Assembly (NCBI GenBank): GCA_024691085.1
Contig: JAILNX010000022.1
Span: 1 to 42,241, forward strand
DNA length: 42,241 nucleotides
DNA from: Clostridiales bacterium
Lineage (GTDB): Bacteria > Bacillota > Clostridia > Christensenellales > CAG-138
Direction: 5' to 3'
Positions 31,397 through 38,170 of the stretch are shown piece by piece. The stretch's first letter is position 1. Each line of letters opens with the position of its first letter. Made by a program: the position numbers and the translations under genes. The notes beneath the pieces were generated by a model that ran no database searches, was not told the DNA's origin, and saw nothing but the letters and a program-made list of their open reading frames with translations.

Positions 31397-32179
31397 TCAC
31401 TTTTTTCTTAAAATATCGAGGGTGTGATGCGACGCCCCGATCAGATCCTGCCTTTCGCAGACCGTGAAATGGTATTCCATCCACTTATTAAAGGTCGCCC
31501 TGTCCATGCCGTCGATCAGTTCCTTTAAATAATTGGTCGCGCCGTCCGTCGCCACGAGCTTGAGCCTCTCCACGGGGAACTCGGCGTCGAGCGAAGCGAT
31601 CTCCTCGGTCCTCACGAGCTCGAAAAGATCCTTCGGCTCGCTTATGCAGTGCCAGTCGGGCGTGAGCATATTCTTTTCCGTGACCTCGATTAAGTGGTTC
31701 AAGCCGAAAACGTACGATATCACCGTAGGCTCGTTCATGCAGTAGGCGACGAGTATGCGCCCGCCGGGCTTCGTCACGCGGACGGCCTCCGAAAGCGCCT
31801 TCAGCTTGTCCTCCCGCGTGTACAGGTGATACATCGGCCCGAGCAGCATGGTCAGATCGAACGACGCGTCAGGGAGAACGGAAAGATCGAGGGCGTTCCC
31901 CTTATAAACTTCGATCGGCTCCGAGCCGTCAAGCTTGCTTTTCAAAACCTCAATGTTGTGGTCGATCAGCTCGACTGCCGTAACGCGAAGGCCGCGCTTC
32001 GCGAGCGTCACGCTGTACCGCCCCGTACCCGCGCCGATCTCGAGGATGCTTGGAGCGTCGATGCCCGAAAGGCACTCCTCAACGTATTTCATGGTCGTCA
32101 GGTACTCCACCTGTCCGTGCTGAGAAAGAAGGCGGCGCTCTTCGTCGTAGCTTAAATAGTATTCTTCGAGATAGCTCAT
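31397..32179 (-). CDS. SAM-dependent methyltransferase, class I
   Basis: A 260-residue Rossmann-fold methyltransferase. Motif I is LEIGAGTGRYS near 46-56, the acidic ribose-binding residue is in VTAVELIDHN near 69-78, motif III is DASFDLTMLLGPMYHL near 102-117, and VTKPGGRILVAY near 134 is motif IV/V. The substrate is unknown; the YHLYTREDKLKAL wording is common in small-molecule methyltransferases. GGAGG precedes the ATG. First gene of an operon with a GNAT and a DUF4234 gene. Confidence 0.9.
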   Translation of the reverse strand: MSYLEEYYLSYDEERRLLSQHGQVEYLTTMKYVEECLSGIDAPSILEIGAGTGRYSVTLAKRGLRVTAVELIDHNIEVLKSKLDGSEPIEVYKGNALDLSVLPDASFDLTMLLGPMYHLYTREDKLKALSEAVRVTKPGGRILVAYCMNEPTVISYVFGLNHLIEVTEKNMLTPDWHCISEPKDLFELVRTEEIASLDAEFPVERLKLVATDGATNYLKELIDGMDRATFNKWMEYHFTVCERQDLIGASHHTLDILRKK

Positions 32180-32212
32180 TTTCTCCTCCGTTGCCGCGGG
32201 ATCTGCGAATCG

Positions 32213-32241
32213 ATTTTACCATAACCGCGTTGATCTTTCAA
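32213..32241 (-). promoter_or_regulatory. Promoter of the methyltransferase operon, extended -10 type
   Basis: Minus strand TTGAAA (32241-32236), 17 bases ending GTTATGG, TAAAAT (32218-32213). Confidence 0.7.
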
Positions 32242-32273
32242 CACGGTCCGGGCTTTAAAGAGGGGAAAAAGTA

Positions 32274-32302
32274 TTGACGCTCACGCGCTTTTCGTGTAAG
32301 AT
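32274..32302 (+). promoter_or_regulatory. Promoter of the small lipoprotein-GNAT pair
   Basis: TTGACG (32274-32279), 17 bases, TAAGAT (32297-32302). Confidence 0.65.
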
Positions 32303-32336
32303 GTCTTCGGTAATAACAATAAAAGGACGCGGCGAA

Positions 32337-32510
32337 ATGATCGGCGGACGTGAAAAAACGAATATGACAAGGAAACTCGCGGTACTCCTTCTGACCGCTT
32401 TTCTTTTCTGTGTCCCGACGGGATGCGGTACGGGGGAACCCGCTTTTCTATCCCGAAACCGTACAAAGCATGATGACGCTAATTATCCGCTTCCCGCGGG
32501 GAGAAGCTAA
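32337..32510 (+). CDS. Very small predicted lipoprotein
   Basis: A 57-residue frame with a signal peptide and lipobox-like VPTGC near residues 29-33, followed by only about 25 hydrophilic residues. Two starts are possible, 32337 and 32364; both leave the signal peptide intact. AAAGGACG lies before the first. It could be a real small lipoprotein or the truncated remains of a larger one. It sits between a promoter and a GNAT gene and would be co-transcribed with it. Confidence 0.5.
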   Translation: MIGGREKTNMTRKLAVLLLTAFLFCVPTGCGTGEPAFLSRNRTKHDDANYPLPAGRS

Positions 32511-32537
32511 AAAACAGTATTTTAAGGAGAGAACGAA

Positions 32538-32978
32538 ATGATCCGTCTTGAAAAGGTCACCCCGGACAACTGGAGGAGCGGTCTTTGCGTCCGCGAGGAT
32601 CAGCGTGAATTCGTCGCGGACAGCGCGGGGATACTCGCACGCGCGTGGGCTTACAGGGAATATCGCAGCCGCGCGTTCATCATCTATAACGACGCTGCGC
32701 CCGTCGGCATGGCGATGTACCACGACGATCCCGAGGAGGAAGGCGCGCTCGTGTTCGATCAGTTCTTCATCGACGCGCGGTACCAGGGGCGGGGCTTCGG
32801 CCTCGAGGCCGCGCGGCTCATACTCAACATGATGGAGGAGGACGAAAGCCGCACGAAGGTGTACCTCTGCTATATCGACGGCGACGCCCCGGCGAAGAAC
32901 CTCTATGAAAAGCTCGGCTTTCGCGAGAACGGCGAAGCCGATGAGGACGAGATAATAATGGAAAAGCCCCTGCGATAA
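32538..32978 (+). CDS. GNAT acetyltransferase, diamine/spermidine acetyltransferase-like
   Basis: A 146-residue GNAT. It starts IRLEKVTPDNWR, and has FFIDARYQGRGFGLEAARLIL near 75-95 and NLYEKLGFRENGE near 121-133, as in PaiA/BltD-like polyamine acetyltransferases. AAGGAGAG precedes the ATG. It resembles the minus-strand GNAT at 33033-33479 in layout and ending (DEDEI). Substrate unproven. Confidence 0.87.
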   Translation: MIRLEKVTPDNWRSGLCVREDQREFVADSAGILARAWAYREYRSRAFIIYNDAAPVGMAMYHDDPEEEGALVFDQFFIDARYQGRGFGLEAARLILNMMEEDESRTKVYLCYIDGDAPAKNLYEKLGFRENGEADEDEIIMEKPLR

Positions 32979-32997
32979 ACGCGCGGGGCTTTTTCTT
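32962..32997 (+). terminator. Terminator overlapping the end of the GNAT gene
   Basis: AAAAGCCCC (32962-32970) pairs with GGGGCTTTT (32985-32993), then CTTATT. The left arm is within the last codons of the gene. Confidence 0.75.
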
Positions 32998-33032
32998 ATT
33001 CATTGGATCCCGTTACGGTAAAAACGGGGGAG

Positions 33033-33479
33033 TTATTCAAGCATAAGCACGAGCTCGATCTCGTCCTCGTCCTCGACTCCGGTCGCGCGGAAGCCCTTTT
33101 TCTCGTAAAGCTTTCTCGCGGCGGGGTTTTCTTTGCTGCAGGTCAGGGCGATTCTGTTCGAAGACCCGAAGGGCTTCGTCCTTATATAGTCGATCACGCG
33201 GTCGAGAGCGGCGCCGCCGTAACCGCGCCCCTGCATCGACTCGTCGATCATCATGTGCCATACGTCATACTCGGGGACGTCGCAGTCGTATATCACCATG
33301 ACGTAGCCGACCATCTTCCCGTCCGAATAGATGCCGAACGGCTGACACTGCTCTCTGTAAACGTACGCCTGCGCGAGGCTGCGGATCGGATGGGACACGA
33401 AAGCCTCCTGCCCCGGCGCGAGTTTAAGATCAAAAGCGTCTAAAAAGTTATCCTCTGTAATTGCCTTGAGTTCTATCAT
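33033..33479 (-). CDS. GNAT acetyltransferase, diamine/spermidine acetyltransferase-like
   Basis: A 148-residue GNAT with IELKAITEDNFLDAF at its start, HMMIDESMQGRGYGGAALDRVI near 76-97 and KLYEKKGFRATGVEDEDEIELVL at the end, close to the gene at 32538. GGAGG lies five bases before the ATG at 33479; a longer frame upstream enters the AAC(6')-like remnant and is not supported. Substrate unknown. Confidence 0.87.
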   Translation of the reverse strand: MIELKAITEDNFLDAFDLKLAPGQEAFVSHPIRSLAQAYVYREQCQPFGIYSDGKMVGYVMVIYDCDVPEYDVWHMMIDESMQGRGYGGAALDRVIDYIRTKPFGSSNRIALTCSKENPAARKLYEKKGFRATGVEDEDEIELVLMLE

Positions 33480-33525
33480 AAATGCCTCCGCAAACGTTTT
33501 TCCGGAGTTCCGTAAAAAGGAGCCG

Positions 33526-33935
33526 TCAGAGCGATTTTTTAAAACAGATGATCCTGTTTTCTTCCCGAAAACCGACGCCAAGATGAAAATCCAATGACGC
33601 GGTGTTTTTTAGCTCGCAGTCGCTGGCGAATTCCGTACAGCCCTTTTCGCGCGCCCACTGCTCGCATTCCAACACGAGCTTTCTCGCAATTCCCCGGCGG
33701 CGGAAGCCCTCCTTGACGCCGACGCCTTCAAGGTAGCCGACGGGACTCGTTTCGCAGCCCTCCACGTAATCGCGGCGCCGACATATTCTCCGTTCTCCTC
33801 CTCGGCGAAAACGGCCGAGTCGTCCGAGTCTATGTACTCGTCGATGATGCTTATAAGCTCCTCGCGGGTGTTCCCCGGCCATACGATATCGACCAGTTCC
33901 GCGAGACGGCCAGACTCGCCCGGATTGATTCTCAT
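33526..33935 (-). pseudogene. Aminoglycoside 6'-N-acetyltransferase AAC(6')-like gene, frameshifted
   Basis: The N-terminal part reads in one frame from the ATG at 33935 (GGGAGG upstream): MRINPGESGRL .. LVDIVWPGNTREEL .. AVFAEEENGEYVGAA. The C-terminal part continues in another frame: RDYVEGCETSPVGYLEGVGV .. RRRGIARKLV .. CTEFASDCELKN .. NRIICFKKSL. Together they match the AAC(6')-I layout, where about five residues (x-x-x-L-R) should join them. So a short frame-breaking deletion lies near 33771-33782. The C-terminal half has lost its start. This is decayed, or a sequence error; no intact product can be made from one frame. Confidence 0.8.
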
Positions 33936-33994
33936 AAACAGCCTCCCTGACTTTGCAAAAAAACAGAATCGGCATTGAACGCCCGGCGAAGCGC

Positions 33995-34735
33995 TTACGG
34001 GAAAATGCTTCCGACGCTCAAAAGGACTCTGACTACGCCGATGACGAACAGGTGCAAAGGATAGTAGACGTAGAACAGCCACTTCATGCCCTTCCAGTTT
34101 CCGCGCTCGCCGTTATACTGCTTAAGGATCGGCAGCGACAGAAGGGTGAACATCTGAAGCAGACCGTACCATTTATCGATGAAAATGAAGTAGACGGCCG
34201 CGTAGATCGCGGTCCAGACAAGGAGCGCGACGGACTGCTTTTTGAAATTACCGCGGTAAAGGTAAAGATATACGGGACACATCGCCGCGACGGACGACCA
34301 GTCCGACGGGAACGTGACGGCGCATATCAATACCGTCAGCGCGATCTTTCCCCATTGCGGCAGGCGCTCCGTCGTGAAGATCACCATCAGTACCACAGAC
34401 CAGGCAAGGGACCACATCACGCTCGTCATATTGAAGAACCCGTTCGGAATAAACGGTATTCCTCCCGCGAAGCAGTAAGCGAAATGCGAGATCACGGCAA
34501 AGACAAACAGCCTGGCGGCATACTTTTTTACGTTTCGGGTGTAATGAAAGCCCTCCGCGATAAAGAACCACATGATGGGTGCCGTCAGCCTGCCTATCAC
34601 GTGCAGCAGCATAACCCACCATATCTTTTGAAGCCCGGGGAACAAAAGCCAGGTCACGTGATCGATCGTCATCGCGATAATGGCGATCAGCTTTATCTGA
34701 TTGGAATTCAATCCCCTTTTTGCCGCCGCTTCCAT
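33995..34735 (-). CDS. TraX family membrane protein
   Basis: A 246-residue membrane protein with about seven to eight hydrophobic helices and the TraX motif set: IKLIAIIAMTIDHV near 16-29, GRLTAPIMWFFIAEGF near 48-63, and a closing FYVYYPLHLFVI. TraX acetylates F pilin in E. coli; relatives in Firmicutes are chromosomal with unknown acceptor. GAGGTGA lies before the ATG at 34735. Single gene. Confidence 0.88.
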   Translation of the reverse strand: MEAAAKRGLNSNQIKLIAIIAMTIDHVTWLLFPGLQKIWWVMLLHVIGRLTAPIMWFFIAEGFHYTRNVKKYAARLFVFAVISHFAYCFAGGIPFIPNGFFNMTSVMWSLAWSVVLMVIFTTERLPQWGKIALTVLICAVTFPSDWSSVAAMCPVYLYLYRGNFKKQSVALLVWTAIYAAVYFIFIDKWYGLLQMFTLLSLPILKQYNGERGNWKGMKWLFYVYYPLHLFVIGVVRVLLSVGSIFP

Positions 34736-34772
34736 TACGGTCACCTCTTAACGATACCGGTATTGCGGGATA

Positions 34773-34801
34773 AGTTTACCATAACGGAAGGGGATAATCA
34801 A
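34773..34801 (-). promoter_or_regulatory. Promoter of the TraX gene, extended -10 type
   Basis: Minus strand TTGATT (34801-34796), 17 bases ending GTTATGG, TAAACT (34778-34773). The transcript would begin CTTATCCCG, as does that of the GNAT gene at 38044. Confidence 0.7.
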
Positions 34802-34862
34802 CGCCCGCCGCGGAATTTCGTACGAAGCCGAAGACCGCGCCGGGAGGAATTGCGAGAAAAAT

Positions 34863-34898
34863 ACGAGCAACTGTCGCGTTTATATGACAGTTGCTCGT
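34863..34898. promoter_or_regulatory. Perfect 13-base inverted repeat before the WYL regulator gene
   Basis: ACGAGCAACTGTC (34863-34875) and GACAGTTGCTCGT (34886-34898) with a 10-base gap. It lies 30 bases upstream of the -10 box of the WYL gene. It could be an operator for that regulator or a terminator blocking transcription on the minus strand (a run of five T follows on that strand). Confidence 0.6.
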
Positions 34899-34928
34899 TC
34901 GCCTCTTTCATTTTCCCGCCCTGCGTGC

Positions 34929-34934
34929 TATAAT
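34929..34934 (+). promoter_or_regulatory. -10 box of the WYL regulator gene
   Basis: TATAAT at 34929-34934. The sequence 17 bases before it (TTTCAT) is a poor -35 box, which fits a promoter that needs an activator. Confidence 0.5.
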
Positions 34935-34973
34935 TGAATCCGTCAAAATTCGACGATCCGGAGGGGAACGGCT

Positions 34974-35957
34974 ATGGCGGCCTCGAACTATCAGAAGATC
35001 AAGATGCTGAAGCTCATGGAGATGCTGCGCCGCTTTGCGGACGAGGAGCATCCCCTGACCACGGACCAGATCTGCTTAAGACTCGGCGAAATGGGCATCT
35101 CCTGCGACCGCCGGACGGTCGCGAAGGACATAGAGCTCTTCAACGATTTGGGCTATGAGGTGATGGACCGCATGGTCGGCCACAAGAAGGGCTATTACCT
35201 CGCAGACAGGAGCTTCTCCGCGTCGGAGCTCAAGATACTCATCGACGCCGTGCAGGCCGCCTCGTTCATAACCGAGAAGAAGTCCGACGAGCTCATAGGC
35301 AAGATCGCCTCCCTCGGCGGCGAATACCGCGCGGATATTCTTAAAACGAACCTCGTCAGATTCAATCCGTCCAAGCACACGAACGAACAGGTCTATTATG
35401 CCGTTCTGAATATCGAGACCGCGCTCCTTGAAAGGAAGAAGGTCTCGTTTTTCTATTACGATCTCAATGAAAACGGCGAGCGCGTGTACCGCAAGAACAA
35501 GCGCCGCTACGTCGCCGATCCCGTGTCGCTCGTCATGCACGAGGACAATTACTACCTGCTCGCGTACAGCGAAAAGTACCGCGGCCGCACGACCTACCGC
35601 ATCGACCGCATGGATACCGTGAGCATCGAAAAGGCCGGTATCTGCGAGGAAGCGATCTGCATGCAGAGCTCCGTCGACGAGCACGTGAAGCAGGCGTTCC
35701 GCATGTACGGCGGCAGGACGGCGAAGGTCACCCTGCAGTTCGACCGCCCGCTCATAGGCTGTATCTACGACAAGTTCGGTGAGGATACGAAGATCGTTCC
35801 CTTCGACGGCGACCTTTTCCGCACGACCGTCAGCGTCCAGATCGCACCGACCTTCTTCGGCTGGGTGTTCCAGTTCATGGGAAAGATGGAGATAGTGGGG
35901 CCGAAGAGCGTATGCGACAAGTACCGGGAGCTGATCGACTGCGCTAGGCGCGAATGA
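34974..35957 (+). CDS. WYL-domain transcriptional regulator
   Basis: A 327-residue regulator of the DeoR-like HTH-WYL type. The N-terminal winged helix is about 5-70 (DQICLRLGEMGISCDRRTVAKDIE), the WYL domain about 135-225 (KVSFFYYDLN, YYLLAYSEKYRGRTTYRIDRM) and a WCX domain at the end (about 235-325). WYL domains sense ligands such as nucleic acids or nucleotides. GGAGGGG lies before the ATG. The inverted repeat upstream may be its own operator. Targets are not clear; the neighbour TraX gene is divergent. Confidence 0.9.
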   Translation: MAASNYQKIKMLKLMEMLRRFADEEHPLTTDQICLRLGEMGISCDRRTVAKDIELFNDLGYEVMDRMVGHKKGYYLADRSFSASELKILIDAVQAASFITEKKSDELIGKIASLGGEYRADILKTNLVRFNPSKHTNEQVYYAVLNIETALLERKKVSFFYYDLNENGERVYRKNKRRYVADPVSLVMHEDNYYLLAYSEKYRGRTTYRIDRMDTVSIEKAGICEEAICMQSSVDEHVKQAFRMYGGRTAKVTLQFDRPLIGCIYDKFGEDTKIVPFDGDLFRTTVSVQIAPTFFGWVFQFMGKMEIVGPKSVCDKYRELIDCARRE

Positions 35958-35981
35958 CCGCGCCGCCCGGAAAAACCGGAC

Positions 35982-36014
35982 AAAAAAACCCGGAAAGCAT
36001 TTGCTTTCCGGGTA
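35982..36014 (-). terminator. Strong terminator of the Xaa-Pro aminopeptidase gene
   Basis: ACCCGGAAAGCA and TGCTTTCCGGGT, a perfect 12-base stem with a TT loop, followed on the minus strand by seven T residues. It may also serve the convergent WYL gene. Confidence 0.9.
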
Positions 36015-36024
36015 TTCTGTTCAT

Positions 36025-37254
36025 TTACGCCATAAACGCTTCGATCGCGTCCGGATCCTTGATGATATCCTTCGACAGGACTTCGCACCCGTTCTCGGTA
36101 ATCAGAAGATCGTCCTCGATGCGGATGCCGATCTCCTCCTCGTCGATGTAAAGTCCGGGCTCGTTGCTGATGACCCAGCCGGGCTTCAATACGTCGCCCA
36201 CAAGGGAGATGTCGTGAACGTCGATGCCGATGGCGTGGCTCACACCGTGCATGTAGTACTTGCCCACCTCCGAGACGTCCGCGATCATGCCCATGGCGAC
36301 CAGGCCCTCGCCGAGGACCTTGCGCGCGATATCGTTAAGATCCCTCGTGGTGACGCCCGGCTTCGCCGCCGCGGCGACCGCCTCGTTCGCCTTGAGGACC
36401 AGCTCGTAGAACTCGCGCTGCCTCGGGCTGAACTTTCCGTTCGCGGGATAAGTTCTCGTGATGTCGCTGCAGTAGTTTTCGTACTTTACGCCGAGATCCA
36501 GAAGTATCAGCGAGCCGTCCTTGACCTCGCAGTGGTTCGTGCCGTAGTGCATCATGCAGCCGTTGATGCCCGAGCCGGCGATCGTGGGGAACGACTGACG
36601 CTTCGCGCCGAGCCGCCTGCAGGTGTATTCGAAGTCCGCCTGCACCTCAAACTCCATCATGCCGGGCTTCAGGTTCTTCATCACAAATTCCAGGCCCTGC
36701 CTTGTGATATCCACCGCTTTGCGGATGCTTTCGACCTCGTCCGCGTCCTTCTGCTCCCTCAGGGGCACGCAGGCCGTATGCAGATCCTTAAGGACCGCCT
36801 GGGGATAAGCCTTCGCGAACCGTTCCGCCATAACGAGATTATAGTCGGGAAGATCGTTCATCCGGCAGCGGTACATGTCGAAGTACACCCGCTCGACGCG
36901 GAATCTGCCCATGAAGCTGCTTATCGCGCCTTCGATGCTGTCCGTATAGCGCACGTCCTCGATCGCAGAGATCTCCCGCACCTCCTCCTTGGTGGGCATC
37001 TTTCCCGTCCACCTCTCGGAGTGGGGATCCGGCTCCTCGATGAAAAGGACCTCCTGCGTCTTATCCGCCGACTTGTACGCGATGAACGCCGTGTTTTCCC
37101 GCTCAAGTCCCGTCAGATAGAAGTACTGGCTGTTGACCGCGAAATCGAAATAATCATCCTCGTTGGTGTGGATGGGGATGCCGGCATAGGCGATCACCAG
37201 GGTGTTCGCCTCTAAAGTACGATACAGTTTTTCTCTGTGCTCTTTAAATGACAT
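36025..37254 (-). CDS. pepP: Xaa-Pro aminopeptidase (M24B)
   Basis: A 409-residue M24 peptidase that removes N-terminal residues before proline. The N-terminal domain (1-170) has the AMP_N pattern with QYFYLTGL. The C-terminal pita-bread domain carries all five dimetal ligands: D253, D264, H340, E365 and E380, with NHCEVKDGSLI, HGVSHAIGIDVHD and NEPGLYI around them. It is of normal length for PepP. The ribosome site (AAAGG, then GGAAA) is modest. Cytoplasmic peptide turnover is expected. Confidence 0.93.
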   Translation of the reverse strand: MSFKEHREKLYRTLEANTLVIAYAGIPIHTNEDDYFDFAVNSQYFYLTGLERENTAFIAYKSADKTQEVLFIEEPDPHSERWTGKMPTKEEVREISAIEDVRYTDSIEGAISSFMGRFRVERVYFDMYRCRMNDLPDYNLVMAERFAKAYPQAVLKDLHTACVPLREQKDADEVESIRKAVDITRQGLEFVMKNLKPGMMEFEVQADFEYTCRRLGAKRQSFPTIAGSGINGCMMHYGTNHCEVKDGSLILLDLGVKYENYCSDITRTYPANGKFSPRQREFYELVLKANEAVAAAAKPGVTTRDLNDIARKVLGEGLVAMGMIADVSEVGKYYMHGVSHAIGIDVHDISLVGDVLKPGWVISNEPGLYIDEEEIGIRIEDDLLITENGCEVLSKDIIKDPDAIEAFMA

Positions 37255-37404
37255 AATATTTCCGACCTTTCTTTGATGCTTGGGTCATGTTTATGATGCC
37301 CGTCTGTCCCTCGTTCCCACACGGTTCAGATCAAACCGGTCTTTGGATCACCGGCCGGCCGATCCTGTGCCGCCGCGCGGAGAGCCGTTTTTCACGGCAG
37401 ATCC

Positions 37405-37432
37405 AGTATAACACTACTGCCGTAAAAAGCAA
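37405..37432 (-). promoter_or_regulatory. Possible promoter of the aminopeptidase gene
   Basis: Minus strand TTGCTT (37432-37427), 16 bases, TATACT (37410-37405). The -35 box is weak. Confidence 0.45.
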
Positions 37433-37440
37433 GTAAGCAA

Positions 37441-37464
37441 ATGAAAGACGCCGTCTTTTTTCAT
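37441..37464 (-). terminator. Weak hairpin after the GNAT gene
   Basis: ATGAAA-GAC and GTC-TTTTTTCAT arms form a small hairpin 14 bases after the GNAT stop codon. The T tract on the minus strand is short. Confidence 0.35.
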
Positions 37465-37477
37465 TAACTGTGCGTGA

Positions 37478-38044
37478 TCATTTTGTTATCCTGAAAGTCA
37501 GCCCGTCATATTTCTGCCCGTTAACCTCCCGTTCGCCCGCTTCTCTGCCGCATTCGGCAAAACCGAGCTTTTCGGCACAGCGGATCATACGGACGTTGCC
37601 CGACCAGGTTTGTGTGTAAAGCTCGTCCACACCGTTCTCGAAGAAATAGTTCATAAAGGCGCGGAGGGTTTTTGTTCCGATGCCTTTACCGCACAGCTCC
37701 GGTTCGCAGATGTCAATGCCGACGGCATTATAAACAGCCTGACAGTCCTTGCTTTTTTGGACCCATTCGTAGTTTTCGTCAATGCAGTAGGAGCTGACCC
37801 AGCCGATGTGTCTGCCGTTCCATTCGATCTCAAACTTCCACCTTTGAGCGTCATCGGAAAGATCTTTCACAGATTCATAGTATTCCGTCCATTTTTTTCG
37901 CTCGGTTTCTTCGCAAGTATCCTCTTTTTCCCAGGGAGCGTCCCAGCTTTCCCAGTCCCGTTCCACCGTGAACCAACGCACATAGTCCTCGATGTCGGAC
38001 TCGATCATATCGCGAAGAATAATGTTGTCTGACTCTATTATCAT
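37478..38044 (-). CDS. GNAT acetyltransferase, RimJ/RimL or AAC(6')-like
   Basis: A 188-residue GNAT-fold protein with IIESDNIILRDMIESDIEDYVRW at the start, the acetyl-CoA region CEPELCGKGIGTKTLRAFMNYF near 115-136, and MIRCAEKLGFAECGR near 153-167. The wide N-terminal part rich in tryptophan and acidic residues resembles aminoglycoside-type GNATs, but the substrate is not proven. GGAGG precedes the ATG at 38044. Base composition is more AT-rich than in the pyr region. Confidence 0.85.
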   Translation of the reverse strand: MIIESDNIILRDMIESDIEDYVRWFTVERDWESWDAPWEKEDTCEETERKKWTEYYESVKDLSDDAQRWKFEIEWNGRHIGWVSSYCIDENYEWVQKSKDCQAVYNAVGIDICEPELCGKGIGTKTLRAFMNYFFENGVDELYTQTWSGNVRMIRCAEKLGFAECGREAGEREVNGQKYDGLTFRITK

Positions 38045-38079
38045 AATCTGTCCTCCGTCAGATCCCGATTTTCGGGATA

Positions 38080-38108
38080 AGTTTACCATACCCGCGGTCC
38101 CGAATCAA
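38080..38108 (-). promoter_or_regulatory. Promoter of the GNAT gene, extended -10 type
   Basis: Minus strand TTGATT (38108-38103), 17 bases ending GGTATGG, TAAACT (38085-38080). A small inverted repeat, TCCCGA/TCGGGA, lies in the first transcribed bases (38063-38077). Confidence 0.7.
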
Positions 38109-38130
38109 CTGACACGCGGCGCGCGGAAAA

Positions 38131-38154
38131 GAAAAAGAGCCGCGTCGCGGCTCG
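38131..38154 (-). terminator. Terminator of the MATE/cytidylate-kinase-like locus
   Basis: GAGCCG..CGGCTC arms (38137-38153) followed on the minus strand by TTTTTC. Confidence 0.85.
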
Positions 38155-38170
38155 ATAAACGGGAAGTTGT

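Larger units (their letters stand above)
37255..37477 (-). other. 5' leader of the aminopeptidase gene and intergenic DNA
   Basis: About 220 bases. A promoter is proposed at 37405-37432, so some 145 bases are leader. It contains GC-rich partial palindromes (CCGGCCGGCC near 37350) but I see no known riboswitch motif and no small gene. Confidence 0.4.
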
